A stretch of 64,000 nt of DNA. Source: Lachnospiraceae bacterium. Lineage in GTDB: Bacteria > Bacillota > Clostridia > Lachnospirales > Lachnospiraceae. Every line of letters starts with the position of its first letter. Position 1 is the stretch's first letter. Of this stretch, positions 41,589 through 52,850 are shown one piece after another. Where the stretch lies: positions 1 through 64,000 of the forward strand of contig JALFLW010000122.1 in NCBI GenBank assembly GCA_022774505.1. The letters are read 5' to 3'. The position numbers and the translations under genes are program-made. The notes under the pieces are model-generated. The model saw only the letters and a program-made list of their open reading frames with translations. It was not told the DNA's origin and did no database searches.

Positions 41589-42579
41589 GGATACTTAATA
41601 CGATCACCAATGGATATCCATATCTCCAATGAAGCTCCGGCATATACGAAAAATTCATGCCATACCAGCCGGCGATCAATGTCAAAGGCAGAAAAATCGC
41701 AGTTACCACTGTCAGCGTTTTCATGATCTTATTCTGCCGGATCTCAATCTGTGCCTGATATACCTCCCTGATCTGAATAGAATACTCCCTCAGCAGACAC
41801 GCCTCCTGATGAAAACGTCCTGTCTTTTCCCTGAGCAGCCTAAGTCTACGCAGGTCTTCCTGAGAAAATATCTCAAGATCATTCTTAAGAAGTGCATCTG
41901 TGATCTCCTGCAATTGCAGATAATAATGGGAATAACGGAGTATTTCTTTTCGGATGCCTATGATCTTTTGATCAAATGCACTGATATTTCCTGAGAGCAT
42001 CTCGTCCTCCAGATGTGCGAGCTGTATTTCCATTTGAGCCAGTCTTTCCAGATCATCTTTTAATAAGTTTTCTATAACTGCTTCCAAAACAGTCCCGACA
42101 CCACCTTCTTTTTCCAAAAATATTTTTTGAAGATCATAAAGAAGCCTTTGGGCAAATTTATTTTCTTCGATAAAGTACAGATGATCTCTATCCAGTATAA
42201 AGGCAAACCGGCCGCCCTGCTTATCCGGAAACGGCGTGCGATACGTTCCATACATGAAACACGGATGGATTTCTACCTTACAAAGCCGGATCACATTTGT
42301 GCCACAGACTGTCGAATATCCTAATGACTGCAAAAACAGGTTTTTTGCAGCTTCTTTATTCTCTAAAACAGCCAGCACCGGCTTATCTTCCTTTCCTATA
42401 TTCTCCTTGGAAAGCCCCCTGATTCTTCCGTTTTCTATCCTATAATAATATGACATAGATTCATCCTCCAATAATAAAATCATCCCCTTTTCCACTGAAA
42501 AATAATCTCTCCATTCCCTTTCCCTTCTGCCGGACTTTAAAATTCCCATGGGCATACAGGGAAAATGGCCCAAATGCAT
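41536..42579 (-). CDS. CorA-family magnesium/divalent cation transporter
   Basis: C-terminal IFLPLTLIAGWYGMNFSYMPELHWRYGYPLVI (GMNF). Confidence 0.92.
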   Translation of the reverse strand: MHLGHFPCMPMGILKSGRREREWRDYFSVEKGMILLLEDESMSYYYRIENGRIRGLSKENIGKEDKPVLAVLENKEAAKNLFLQSLGYSTVCGTNVIRLCKVEIHPCFMYGTYRTPFPDKQGGRFAFILDRDHLYFIEENKFAQRLLYDLQKIFLEKEGGVGTVLEAVIENLLKDDLERLAQMEIQLAHLEDEMLSGNISAFDQKIIGIRKEILRYSHYYLQLQEITDALLKNDLEIFSQEDLRRLRLLREKTGRFHQEACLLREYSIQIREVYQAQIEIRQNKIMKTLTVVTAIFLPLTLIAGWYGMNFSYMPELHWRYGYPLVIVLSILIVSVSLYLCHKKRFYK

Positions 42580-42734
42580 ATTGATTTTCGAAAGTTAATA
42601 TGGTATTCTGAAAAAGAGTGGCTTAATCAGGTCACTTTCAGGAACAGTTTCATAATTTCTGCATTCGCAGGAAATTTCTGCTCTTGCGGTAAATTATTAA
42701 TCCGTACAAATTTAAAGAAAAGAGGTTAAGAAAC

Positions 42735-44339
42735 ATGGCACAAATTGATTTAAGCAAGTATGGCATTACCGGAACTACTGAGATTGTTTACAACCCTTCT
42801 TATGAGGTACTTTTCGAAGAAGAGACAAAGCCGGAGTTGACAGGCTATGAAAAAGGTCAGGTCAGCGAGCTTGGTGCAGTGAACGTTATGACAGGTATCT
42901 ATACCGGTCGTTCTCCAAAAGACAAATTCATCGTTATGGATGACAAGTCTAAGGATACTGTATGGTGGACTTCTGACGAGTACAAGAATGATAACCATCC
43001 TGCTACTCAGGAAGCTTGGAAATCAGTTAAAGAGCTGGCAATCAAAGAGCTTTCAAACAAGAAGCTGTATGTTGTTGATGCTTTCTGTGGTGCAAACAAG
43101 GATACCCGTATGGCAATCCGTTTCATCGTAGAGGTAGCATGGCAGGCACATTTCGTAACAAACATGTTCATCAAGCCAACCGCTGAGGAGCTTGAGAACT
43201 TTGAACCAGATTTCGTTGTTTACAACGCTTCTAAAGCTAAGGTAGAGAACTACAAGGAGCTGGGTCTTAACTCTGAGACAGCAGTTATGTTCAATATCAC
43301 AAGCAAAGAGCAGGTTATCGTAAATACATGGTACGGCGGAGAGATGAAGAAAGGTATGTTCTCTATGATGAACTACTTCCTTCCACTTAGTGGCATGGCT
43401 TCTATGCACTGCTCTGCAAATACAGACCTTGACGGAAAGAACACAGCAATCTTCTTTGGTCTTTCCGGTACAGGTAAGACAACACTTTCTACAGATCCTA
43501 AGCGTCTCCTGATCGGTGATGATGAGCACGGCTGGGATGATAACGGTGTATTCAACTTTGAGGGTGGATGCTACGCTAAGGTTATCGACCTTGATATCGA
43601 ATCTGAGCCTGACATCTACAATGCAATCAAGCGTGACGCTCTCCTTGAGAACGTAACTGTTGCAGATGATGGAAAGATTGATTTCGCTGATAAGAGCGTA
43701 ACAGAGAATACTCGTGTTTCTTATCCAATTGATCATATTAAGAATATTGTACGTCCTATCTCTTCTGCACCGGCAGCAAAGAACGTAATCTTCCTGTCTG
43801 CAGATGCATTCGGCGTACTCCCTCCGGTATCTATTCTGACTCCGGAGCAGACACAGTACTATTTCCTTTCTGGATTTACAGCAAAGCTTGCAGGTACAGA
43901 GCGTGGAATCACAGAGCCAACTCCTACTTTCTCTGCTTGCTTCGGTCAGGCATTCCTGGAGCTGCATCCTACAAAGTATGCTGAGGAGCTTGTTAAGAAG
44001 ATGGAAGCAAACGGTGCTAAGGCATATCTTGTTAATACAGGATGGAACGGAACAGGAAAGCGTATCTCTATCAAGGATACTCGTGGAATCATTGATGCAA
44101 TCCTGAATGGTGATATTGTAAACGCTCCTACCAAGAAGATTCCTTACTTCAACTTTGAGGTTCCTACAGAGCTTAACGGTGTTGATACAGGAATCCTTGA
44201 TCCTCGTGATACTTATGCTGATGCTTCTGAATGGGAAGCTAAGGCTAAGGATCTTTCTGAGAGATTCATCAAGAACTTCGCTAAATATGAAGGTAATGAA
44301 GCTGGTAAGGCACTTGTTGCTGCAGGTCCTCAGCTGTAA
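42735..44339 (+). CDS. pckA: Phosphoenolpyruvate carboxykinase (ATP)
   Basis: [44 protein letters not shown]. Confidence 0.97.
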   Translation: MAQIDLSKYGITGTTEIVYNPSYEVLFEEETKPELTGYEKGQVSELGAVNVMTGIYTGRSPKDKFIVMDDKSKDTVWWTSDEYKNDNHPATQEAWKSVKELAIKELSNKKLYVVDAFCGANKDTRMAIRFIVEVAWQAHFVTNMFIKPTAEELENFEPDFVVYNASKAKVENYKELGLNSETAVMFNITSKEQVIVNTWYGGEMKKGMFSMMNYFLPLSGMASMHCSANTDLDGKNTAIFFGLSGTGKTTLSTDPKRLLIGDDEHGWDDNGVFNFEGGCYAKVIDLDIESEPDIYNAIKRDALLENVTVADDGKIDFADKSVTENTRVSYPIDHIKNIVRPISSAPAAKNVIFLSADAFGVLPPVSILTPEQTQYYFLSGFTAKLAGTERGITEPTPTFSACFGQAFLELHPTKYAEELVKKMEANGAKAYLVNTGWNGTGKRISIKDTRGIIDAILNGDIVNAPTKKIPYFNFEVPTELNGVDTGILDPRDTYADASEWEAKAKDLSERFIKNFAKYEGNEAGKALVAAGPQL

Positions 44340-44383
44340 TTCCTCCCACAAAAGTTCAATAGGTTTTATAAGTATATAAAGAA

Positions 44384-44416
44384 AGGGTGTCCCTGATGAA
44401 GGGGCACTCTTTTTTA
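44384..44416 (+). terminator. Rho-independent terminator of pckA
   Basis: AGGGTGTCCC-TGATGAA-GGGGCACTCT TTTTT. Confidence 0.8.
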
Positions 44417-44446
44417 GTGTATAGGAAAATGTTTTTTTTATACACT

Positions 44447-44476
44447 AAAAGAGGGCAAAACCCGCGTTTTGCCCTC
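44447..44476 (-). terminator. Rho-independent terminator of phosphoketolase
   Basis: Minus strand GAGGGCAAAAC...GTTTTGCCCTC TTTT. Confidence 0.75.
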
Positions 44477-44505
44477 CAAAATTGTTTTAAACAATTTATA
44501 CTTTT

Positions 44506-46893
44506 TTATTTATTATCAGGGGTATGCCACTCCCAATTACGAACCTCTTCCAGATCCTGACCATACTCCGCAATATACTGCTTATGCTCTACGAGCTTAT
44601 CATTCATCTTCTGGATCAGATAAGAACCACGATTTGCAAGCTGTGGCAGATGCATGATCGCATCTTTTACGAGATTAAAACGATCAATCTCATTCTGGAC
44701 TCTCATATCAAATGGCGTTGTGATCGTACCTTCCTCCTGATAACCATGAACCGATACGTTCTGATTATCACGACGATACGTAAGCTCATGGATCAATGTC
44801 GGATAACCATGGAATGCAAAGATTACCGGCTTGTCTGTTGTGAAGATTGCATTGTATTCACTGTCACTGAGACCATGAGGATGCTTATGATTAGACTCCA
44901 GCTTAAACAGATCGACTACGTTTACAACACGGATCTTAAGCTCCGGAAGCTCATCACGAAGAATTGTAACTGCAGCCATTGTCTCCAATGTCGGTGTATC
45001 ACCACAGCATGCCATAACAAGATCCGGCTCCTGACCTTCATCATTGCTGGCCCACTCCCAGATTCCTACACCCTGGGTACAATGCTTAACAGCCTGCTCC
45101 ATATTCAGCCATTGATAGCTTGGATGCTTTGATGCTACGATAGCATTGACATAATTCTTGCTCTTAACACAATGATCAAAGCATGATAACAGACAGTTTG
45201 TATCCGGTGGCAGATACATACGGACAACGTCTGCTTTCTTATTAGCAATATGATCAAGGAATCCAGGATCCTGATGCGTAAATCCATTATGATCCTGCTG
45301 CCATACATTCGATGTCAGGATAAAGTTCAAAGAAGCGATTGGACGTCTCCATGTCAGCTGATTGCAGACTTTCAGCCATTTTGCATGCTGTGCAGCCATA
45401 GAATCTACAACACGGATAAATGCTTCGTAACTTGCAAAAAATCCATGACGTCCTGTCAACAGATAACCTTCCAGCCATCCTTCACACATATGCTCACTAA
45501 GCATACCATCCATGATACGACCGTTTCTAGCCAGACAATCATCAGAATCGAGAAGCTCTGCGTTCCAATCTCTGTTCTCTGCCTCAAACACCTTGTACAG
45601 ACGGTTTGACATGCTCTCATCCGGACCGAAGATACGGAAATTCTGATTCTCTCTATTTAATACAAAAATATCGCGGATATATCCACCAAGTTCGATCATA
45701 TCCTGTGCCTTTGTCTTACCAGGATCTACCTCAATACCATATTCACGGAAATCAGGAAGTCTTAAATCTTTCATCAAAAGACCACCATTTGCATGTGGAT
45801 TTGCTCCCATTCTGGCATCTCCCTTTGGTGCCAGCTCAGCAAGCTCTGGAATCAGCGTACCCTTGTCATCAAAGAGTTCCTCCGGGCGATAGCTTTCCAG
45901 CCATTCCTTCAGAAGCGGCAGATGCTCATCCGGTTTCTCCATAGTGATCGGCACCTGATGTGCACGGAAAGATCCCTCGATCTGCTGTCCATCGACAACC
46001 TTTGGTCCTGTCCATCCCTTTGGTGTACGAAGAACGATCATTGGCCACTTTGGACGCTCCGGATCATTATTCTTGCGGGCATTTTCCTGAATTGCCTTAA
46101 TCTTCTCAACAGCTTCATCCATTGCCTCTGCCATGAGCTTATGCATAGTCATAGGATCATCACCCTCAACAAAGATCGGCTCCCAGCCACAGCCTACAAA
46201 GTAACTCTCGATCTCTTCATGGGAGATACGTGAGAAGATTGTCGGATTGCTGATCTTGTATCCATTCAGATTCAGAACAGGAAGAACCGCTCCGTCTGTG
46301 ATCGGATTCAGGAATTTATTTGACTGCCAAGAGGTAGCCAGAGGACCTGTCTCAGCCTCACCATCACCAACGATTACAGTAGCAATGAGATCCGGATTAT
46401 CAAATACTGCACCAAATGCATGAGCAATTGAATAACCAAGCTCACCACCCTCATTAATAGAACCCGGTGTCTCCGGTGCACAATGGCTAGGTACACCACA
46501 AGGGAATGAGAACTGCTTAAACATCTTCTTCATACCCTCTTCGTCCTGACTGATATTCGGATAGATCTCACTGTAAGATCCCTCCAGATACGTATTGGCG
46601 ATCATGAAGTTTCCACCATGTCCCGGACCGGATAAAAGGATCATATCGAGGTCATAACGTTTAATAACACGATTACAATGCACATAAACGAAGTTCTGTC
46701 CAGGGACAGTTCCCCAGTGACCTACAATTTTCTTTTTAATATGATCCATGGTTAATGGCTCTTTCATCAGCGGATTATCCAACAGATAAAGCTGACCTGC
46801 AGACAGATAATTGGCAGCACGCCAATATGCATCGATCTTGTCCAGCATCTCCTGGGATAACGGCTGTTTCTCAAGACAAGTATTTTCTGACAT
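44506..46893 (-). CDS. xfp: Xylulose-5-phosphate/fructose-6-phosphate phosphoketolase
   Basis: 795 aa; [66 protein letters not shown]. Confidence 0.97.
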   Translation of the reverse strand: MSENTCLEKQPLSQEMLDKIDAYWRAANYLSAGQLYLLDNPLMKEPLTMDHIKKKIVGHWGTVPGQNFVYVHCNRVIKRYDLDMILLSGPGHGGNFMIANTYLEGSYSEIYPNISQDEEGMKKMFKQFSFPCGVPSHCAPETPGSINEGGELGYSIAHAFGAVFDNPDLIATVIVGDGEAETGPLATSWQSNKFLNPITDGAVLPVLNLNGYKISNPTIFSRISHEEIESYFVGCGWEPIFVEGDDPMTMHKLMAEAMDEAVEKIKAIQENARKNNDPERPKWPMIVLRTPKGWTGPKVVDGQQIEGSFRAHQVPITMEKPDEHLPLLKEWLESYRPEELFDDKGTLIPELAELAPKGDARMGANPHANGGLLMKDLRLPDFREYGIEVDPGKTKAQDMIELGGYIRDIFVLNRENQNFRIFGPDESMSNRLYKVFEAENRDWNAELLDSDDCLARNGRIMDGMLSEHMCEGWLEGYLLTGRHGFFASYEAFIRVVDSMAAQHAKWLKVCNQLTWRRPIASLNFILTSNVWQQDHNGFTHQDPGFLDHIANKKADVVRMYLPPDTNCLLSCFDHCVKSKNYVNAIVASKHPSYQWLNMEQAVKHCTQGVGIWEWASNDEGQEPDLVMACCGDTPTLETMAAVTILRDELPELKIRVVNVVDLFKLESNHKHPHGLSDSEYNAIFTTDKPVIFAFHGYPTLIHELTYRRDNQNVSVHGYQEEGTITTPFDMRVQNEIDRFNLVKDAIMHLPQLANRGSYLIQKMNDKLVEHKQYIAEYGQDLEEVRNWEWHTPDNK

Positions 46894-46968
46894 TTGTTAC
46901 CTCCCTAAATCATTTGTTTATTTACCGTCCGCTAGTTTACCACATTTTGCTTCTGATTACAAGGCAAA

Positions 46969-47032
46969 AATGCTATACGGCTTTAATCTGCATAGCTTTA
47001 AACTATGTAGCATTAATCAGCCATATAGCATT
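46969..47032 (-). terminator. Long imperfect hairpin/terminator downstream of the NSS transporter
   Basis: AATGCTATATGGCT...CTACATAG-TTTAAAG-CTATGCAG...AGCCGTATAGCATT TTTG on the minus strand. Confidence 0.6.
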
Positions 47033-47037
47033 CCAAC

Positions 47038-48444
47038 CTATTTGATCATCGCCAGCAGTCTGTCCAAAAGCCCTGTAGACTGCAAAAACAGGATAAGCAT
47101 GATTACCGGCATTACAAATTTGATCATTACGATATAAAGATATTTTCTGGAAAATCTGCCATTTGGATGTTCCATCTCCTCAATAACCCATTTTGGTTTT
47201 ACAAGCCAGCCAACCAATATGGTAGAAAAAATGGTAATAAACGGCATCAAAAAGCTATTGCTGATATAATCCATAATATCCAGCAGCTGCCCTGTCGTTC
47301 CGTTTGGAAGAGGAATTTCCAGATAAAAAATACTGTACCCCAGTGCGATCACAGCCGTAGCAGCCAGATAGATCCCACCAAGGATCAATGTAGTCTTTTT
47401 ACGCTCTGTATGAAATATTTCCATACAATTCGCAGTAATCGATTCCAACACAGAAATGCATGAAGTCAATGCCGCAAAAGCTGCCAGCAGAAAGAATACA
47501 AGGCCAATGATACGTCCCACTGTCCCCATGGCATAAAATGTCTTAGGAAGTGCCACAAACATCAGACTAGGACCTGCTGCCATCCCCTCCATACCGGAAA
47601 ATACATATATTGCCGGTATGATCATAATACCTGCCAGGAATGCTACTGCAGTATCCACCACTTCGATCTGGGCGACCGACTTGTTCAGATCCACATCCTT
47701 TTTCACATAAGAACCATACGTGATCATAATTCCCATGGATACACTTAATGAAAAGAACAACTGACTCATGGCATCCAAAGTAACCTGTAGAAATCTTGAA
47801 ACAGTCATGCCGGACACATCAGGAATAAGATAGACTTTCAGTCCATCCAATCCGGTACGCACCACTCCGTCTGCCCCCTTAAATTTCAATGTCAATGAGA
47901 ATGCAGCGATCCCCACAACCATGACCAGAAGCACCGGCATGATAAATCTGCTGCATCGCTCAATTCCACCTTCTACCCCATTATAGACGATCAGCACTGT
48001 CACCAGCATAAAGATCAGTCCAAACCACACAGAGGATGTATTTGTTATAAAACCTGTAAAAAACGAATCCCTTGCCGCATCTTTACAGGCTCCTGTCAAA
48101 AATACAAGAAAGTATTTCAGGATCCATCCACCGATCACTGCATAATATGTCATGATAAGCACCGGAACCATAAATGTCAAAAAACCCAGTTTCTTCCAGC
48201 CCGGCCGCATCGTTTCATATGCCTTAATAGCACTCTGTCCGGTTTTTCGTCCAATGGAAATATCTGTCGTCAGCAATGTAAATCCAAAGGTAAGTTCAAG
48301 AACAAGATAAATGATAAGAAACAAACCGCCACCGTCTCTCGCTACCAGATAAGGAAAACGCCATAAATTTCCCACTCCTACAGCACTTCCTGCTGCTGCC
48401 AGAACAAATCCGATCTGGCCGCTAAAACTACTTTTCTTTTTCAC
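47038..48444 (-). CDS. Sodium:neurotransmitter symporter (NSS) family transporter
   Basis: SSFSGQIGFVLAAAGSAVGVGNLWRFPYLVARDGGGLFLIIYL. Confidence 0.95.
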   Translation of the reverse strand: MKKKSSFSGQIGFVLAAAGSAVGVGNLWRFPYLVARDGGGLFLIIYLVLELTFGFTLLTTDISIGRKTGQSAIKAYETMRPGWKKLGFLTFMVPVLIMTYYAVIGGWILKYFLVFLTGACKDAARDSFFTGFITNTSSVWFGLIFMLVTVLIVYNGVEGGIERCSRFIMPVLLVMVVGIAAFSLTLKFKGADGVVRTGLDGLKVYLIPDVSGMTVSRFLQVTLDAMSQLFFSLSVSMGIMITYGSYVKKDVDLNKSVAQIEVVDTAVAFLAGIMIIPAIYVFSGMEGMAAGPSLMFVALPKTFYAMGTVGRIIGLVFFLLAAFAALTSCISVLESITANCMEIFHTERKKTTLILGGIYLAATAVIALGYSIFYLEIPLPNGTTGQLLDIMDYISNSFLMPFITIFSTILVGWLVKPKWVIEEMEHPNGRFSRKYLYIVMIKFVMPVIMLILFLQSTGLLDRLLAMIK

Positions 48445-48559
48445 GTTAATTACTCCTTTTTTGTTATTTTCCGTTAAAAACTGATAAAAATTATTGTACC
48501 ATACTCCTATAGGAGAATCAACGAGAGATCGCCGGCAGTTTATGTTTCTTTTTTCATTT

Positions 48560-51500
48560 TTATTTCTTTTTATATCTTACCGCTGTCACTGCAGACCATT
48601 TTCCCAGATCCAAAAACTTTTTATTTGTTGCACATACTTTAATATAATATCTCTTTCCTTTCTTTAACTTCTTTAATTCTGCTCTATTCTTTTTCACCAT
48701 ATACAGCTTCACACCTGCCGATTTCTTTTGGCCGTTTTTAAGTGCTGAGAGCCTCTTTTTTGAGGTACTGTATGCAACAATATAATACTTTGCCGACTGC
48801 TTTTTCCAGCTGAGTGAAATTCCTTTAGAATATGACTTTCCTTTCACTCCGGTAACCTTTTTGACCGTGACTTTTTTCGCTTTATCAGCGGGTACTGCTG
48901 TCGGTGCCGTGACATCCGGTGAAGTACCCCCGGGAGTAACTGCATCTGCGTTTGCTGATGCAGACGGCTGTAATGCAGGTACGGCTGTTTTCTCCTCTCC
49001 TGCCGGTTTTGACGATGTCTCTGCTGTCGGTACCGGTGTCGGTACATTCTGAGACGCAGCCGGTGTAATGGCTGGATTTGCCGGTTTTCTTGTAGGACGT
49101 ACTACCGGTCTGTCTGAGGGACGTACCGGTGCCTCCGGCAATACTGTTGGTTCCGGCAGGACAGATTTGTTATCGCTCTGTCTATACTCTACAGATGTCT
49201 CCATAGAATCCGTCTCCTGACCGGCCGGAATAATTGTATATCTGTAATCAAACACCTTTTGTGGAACCTGATAATCACTCAGAGTTTCATAACCACAGGA
49301 ACCATTTCCGGTTCCTTTTACGAGACCATCTATCGTTAGATAAGTATCCTTTGACGGACTCAATTTATTAACATGGGCCGCATCCTGCAGCTGTTTTGGA
49401 CTAAAATGAAGTGCAGAGGCATTTATATCCGTCCCTGCGCAGATCAATATACTGTTGTTCTCATCTTTTTGTGATATCCTGATCCATTTCACCCCTGTCA
49501 GATTACCACAGTCCTGAGGCATCGCAAATGGATAATACATATCGGAAACCGTCGTATCATAGACTCCTTTTCTGGTATAACTCTGTCTGTCATTATAACT
49601 TTCGCTGTCACCGTTTCCATACCATTGTACCTGTTCCATTCCCTCTGCCAGCGTCATAATTGTTCCAAGCTTAGCTAGCTTTTTCGCCTTTGTCTTTGTC
49701 AGATCATAATGAACATCTACTGTCACTGCTCCGTTATTTTCAATCGTGTATTTCATTGTGACCACGCCTGGTTCATTAGTCTTGGTATCTATTTTATAAG
49801 AAGAAAGCCACTTTACCGTGATCACAGGACATCCATCTTCACTTCGTGATACTTCCGGTTCTCCATCCATTGTCAGATAAGACATAAAATCGGAATACTT
49901 GGTTCTGTCATTATCCAGCTTTGCCCGGAAAACATTAGGCTGTGGTCCCTTTTTTATCAGAAGCTTATCCCCGTAATAATAGTCTGACATAGTCCCATCA
50001 GCTGCATCAAACCGGAAATGAAAATCCTTTCCGGATATCTCATAACCGGAATCATTTTTTTCTACGTTCACTTCATCTCCCTGCCACTTGTGATAACCGC
50101 ATTGTGCATCCTCTGCAACCTGAATCTGTGCATAAGCGATTTCCTGATCCTTGTGCAATATCCCCTTTGCATCCTTCGTCTTAACCGAAATATTCAGATA
50201 ATACTGTGCTCCTTTTTTCTTATCTGACGGCAAAGTAAATGGTATTATAATGTCCTTTTCCTGCTGTGGTCCTACATTTTCTGTAACAGTTCCCTGATCG
50301 ATCACTGTATCATTTTCCCTAAGCTGCCAGATTGTTTCATACTCTGACAATTCATCGGATATACTCTCATTTTTTACATGAATCGTCTGATCCTTTAATA
50401 TATCATCCTTTGATGTAAACCAAAAATTCTGATATTGATATTTTACTTCCTTGATCTCGGGCTGAGGATCTCTGTCTGCTGACAACAGACCATTCTGGCA
50501 GAAATTCTTATCTCCCGAATAACTGTTTCCCCAATCTCCACCGTATCCTAAATAATATCCCTTAAGATCATAAAGACCACTGGTATGTGCTTTTTCCTGT
50601 CCATAATAGTCCCAGTCACCATCATCGATCGCAACTTTTCTTGACTGGTCTACCCAATCCCAGATAAATCCGCCAAGCATATTATCGTATTTGCGGATAA
50701 TATCCCAGTATTCCTTTAAATTACCTACTGCATTTCCCATCGCATGATCATATTCACACAATATAAATGGCATACGGCTTTTATCCTGTGCATAGGACAT
50801 AATGCTTGCAGGATCATAATACATATGACTTACCATATCAATGCCTGTAGAACCCTTTCGCCCACCACTCATTCCTTCATAATGGACCATCCGGCTGCTA
50901 TCCCTGTCTTTAAAGAACTGAACAAGGTGTGCAAACATTCCATTCGCATAGTTGCCATCTCTCTCAGACCATCCCTGACTGGATTCATTTCCTATAGACC
51001 AGAATAAATTGCATGTAGTATTTTTAAACCTTTCATAAGACGCAGACTGTCTTGTAAGTGCTGCTGTCTCCAGTCTGCTTAATTGTCCTTCATTGGAATA
51101 TATCGCATGAGACTCATTGTTGCTTTCACACATTACATACAGACCATATTTGTCACAAAGATAATAAAAATAATCATCATTCGGATAATGAGACGTTCTC
51201 ACGGCATTGATATTATTTTCCTTCATCAGACGAATATCTGTTTCATAAATCTTCTTAGAAACATATTTTCCTGTCTCTACATCCGTATCGTGTCTGTTCA
51301 CTCCCTTGATCATCAGACGCTTTCCGTTCAATGTCACCATGTCATAATAATCTGTATCATTATTATATTTTCCATCATCCGTCACCTTCGTTGATGTAAA
51401 TTCCAACTGACGGAATCCAATATTCTGACTAATACTTTCATAATGCAGTCCCGAATCCCTGTCATATAAAGATATTACCATTGTGTACAGATTCGGATGA

Positions 51501-52651
51501 TCACAGTCCCAAAGCTTTGGGGCATCTACATCAAGATCAAGCTCTGTACTTTCCTTCCTGCCGGAAGCTACCTTCCCTACCTCTGTATCTACAGATGTTA
51601 CAAGCTTCTCCTTATCATCATAAAGAGAAACCCTTGCAGCCATGCTGCCACTCTCTGCCACAGAATCATTCGCTGTGTCCAGTGTCACATGAACATTAGC
51701 AAATGTATAATCATCATAAAGCTGTGTCTTTACTGTGTAATCCTGCATATGAACAGCCGGAGTTCCCGTCAGATACACATCCCGGAAAATACCACCGTCG
51801 TAGATCATATCCTGATCCTCCAGCCAGGTTCCATCACAAAATTTCATAACCCGGACGGCTAATAGATTCTTCTCTCCTTTTTTATTCAGCAGATCCGTGA
51901 TATCAAAAGTATGCGGATCATAACTATCCTCACTATAGCCTGCCTCCACTCCATTCACATACAAATAATACGCTGATTCCACTCCTCCCAAGGTAATATA
52001 TATTTTTCCATTATCCTGCATCAGTGAATCATCCACCGTGAACTCTCTGCGATAAAGTCCCACCGGATTCTTATCTACCGGGGCTTCCGGAAAATCCATG
52101 CTTTGTTCAAACGGCATTACAGAATTCGTATAAATGGAATGGTCAAATCCATAACTGGTCCAGCTTGCCGGAAGAGTCACACTTTTCCATCCATCCTCTT
52201 TCTTCTCCTGATACCCTGCCTTTTCAAATTCACCCAACGCATCAGCCTCCTTAGGTGAATCCAGGACTGTAAGATCCCATTCCTGTCCTTCTCCGGTCAA
52301 AAGCTGATATCTGTCAGATTTCTCTCTTGCATAATCTCTTGCCCCATAATAAGCTGTTTTCACATCACTGTACGGAATTAAATTGGAACTGTCCGGCAGT
52401 GTATTCACAGATGTGATATCCAGATTATTTCCGGTCCCTGTCCATTCCTCCCCGGTACAGCTTTCTCTCTCCACCGGAAGAAGCCTCTCATTCGGAACCG
52501 CACCATAATGAAACTCTGTACATTCAAAGAATGACTCCCCATTCACATCCATCTCACCCTCTGCCGCACAATTTGCGGGAATTGATGAAAATATCATCGA
52601 TATGAGCAGGGCTCCTGCCACAATACATTTCTTTTCTCTGCGTAAATCCAT
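48560..52651 (-). CDS. Secreted glycoside hydrolase family 2 beta-galactosidase with C-terminal P/S/T linker and Fn3-like domain
   Basis: Signal peptide; GH2 motifs (GVNRHDTDVETGKYV, VRTSHYPNDDYFYYLCDKYGLYVMCESN, ILCEYDHAMGNAVGNLKEYW, GGFIWDWVDQS). Confidence 0.92.
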   Translation of the reverse strand: MDLRREKKCIVAGALLISMIFSSIPANCAAEGEMDVNGESFFECTEFHYGAVPNERLLPVERESCTGEEWTGTGNNLDITSVNTLPDSSNLIPYSDVKTAYYGARDYAREKSDRYQLLTGEGQEWDLTVLDSPKEADALGEFEKAGYQEKKEDGWKSVTLPASWTSYGFDHSIYTNSVMPFEQSMDFPEAPVDKNPVGLYRREFTVDDSLMQDNGKIYITLGGVESAYYLYVNGVEAGYSEDSYDPHTFDITDLLNKKGEKNLLAVRVMKFCDGTWLEDQDMIYDGGIFRDVYLTGTPAVHMQDYTVKTQLYDDYTFANVHVTLDTANDSVAESGSMAARVSLYDDKEKLVTSVDTEVGKVASGRKESTELDLDVDAPKLWDCDHPNLYTMVISLYDRDSGLHYESISQNIGFRQLEFTSTKVTDDGKYNNDTDYYDMVTLNGKRLMIKGVNRHDTDVETGKYVSKKIYETDIRLMKENNINAVRTSHYPNDDYFYYLCDKYGLYVMCESNNESHAIYSNEGQLSRLETAALTRQSASYERFKNTTCNLFWSIGNESSQGWSERDGNYANGMFAHLVQFFKDRDSSRMVHYEGMSGGRKGSTGIDMVSHMYYDPASIMSYAQDKSRMPFILCEYDHAMGNAVGNLKEYWDIIRKYDNMLGGFIWDWVDQSRKVAIDDGDWDYYGQEKAHTSGLYDLKGYYLGYGGDWGNSYSGDKNFCQNGLLSADRDPQPEIKEVKYQYQNFWFTSKDDILKDQTIHVKNESISDELSEYETIWQLRENDTVIDQGTVTENVGPQQEKDIIIPFTLPSDKKKGAQYYLNISVKTKDAKGILHKDQEIAYAQIQVAEDAQCGYHKWQGDEVNVEKNDSGYEISGKDFHFRFDAADGTMSDYYYGDKLLIKKGPQPNVFRAKLDNDRTKYSDFMSYLTMDGEPEVSRSEDGCPVITVKWLSSYKIDTKTNEPGVVTMKYTIENNGAVTVDVHYDLTKTKAKKLAKLGTIMTLAEGMEQVQWYGNGDSESYNDRQSYTRKGVYDTTVSDMYYPFAMPQDCGNLTGVKWIRISQKDENNSILICAGTDINASALHFSPKQLQDAAHVNKLSPSKDTYLTIDGLVKGTGNGSCGYETLSDYQVPQKVFDYRYTIIPAGQETDSMETSVEYRQSDNKSVLPEPTVLPEAPVRPSDRPVVRPTRKPANPAITPAASQNVPTPVPTAETSSKPAGEEKTAVPALQPSASANADAVTPGGTSPDVTAPTAVPADKAKKVTVKKVTGVKGKSYSKGISLSWKKQSAKYYIVAYSTSKKRLSALKNGQKKSAGVKLYMVKKNRAELKKLKKGKRYYIKVCATNKKFLDLGKWSAVTAVRYKKK

Positions 52652-52803
52652 ATTTTCCATCCTCCCTTTTCTTATTTTCAATAGTTTTATTTCATTCCGA
52701 CAAATCTTATATCTTAAAACCTATTCACATATTAATTTAATGATATAACAAGATTGTCTATAATTTTTAAACCCGAAATCCAAAATAAAACTGCTACACC
52801 AAA

Positions 52804-52830
52804 AAGAGACGAGAATTTTCCCGTCTCTCC
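52804..52830 (-). terminator. Rho-independent terminator downstream of the Rpn-like gene
   Basis: Minus strand GAGACGGGAAAATTCTCGTCTC TTTTT. Confidence 0.75.
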
Positions 52831-52850
52831 TTGAAAAATCTTTCCAATTG

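Noticed and set aside
43053-44351. 432-aa antisense ORF opposite pckA
   Set aside because: Cys/Ile/Arg-rich with no domain pattern; arises from biased codon usage in the highly conserved pckA gene.
46969-47032. Possible MITE-like mobile element
   Set aside because: Only one copy seen in the window and a T-tract follows the hairpin, so a terminator is the simpler explanation.
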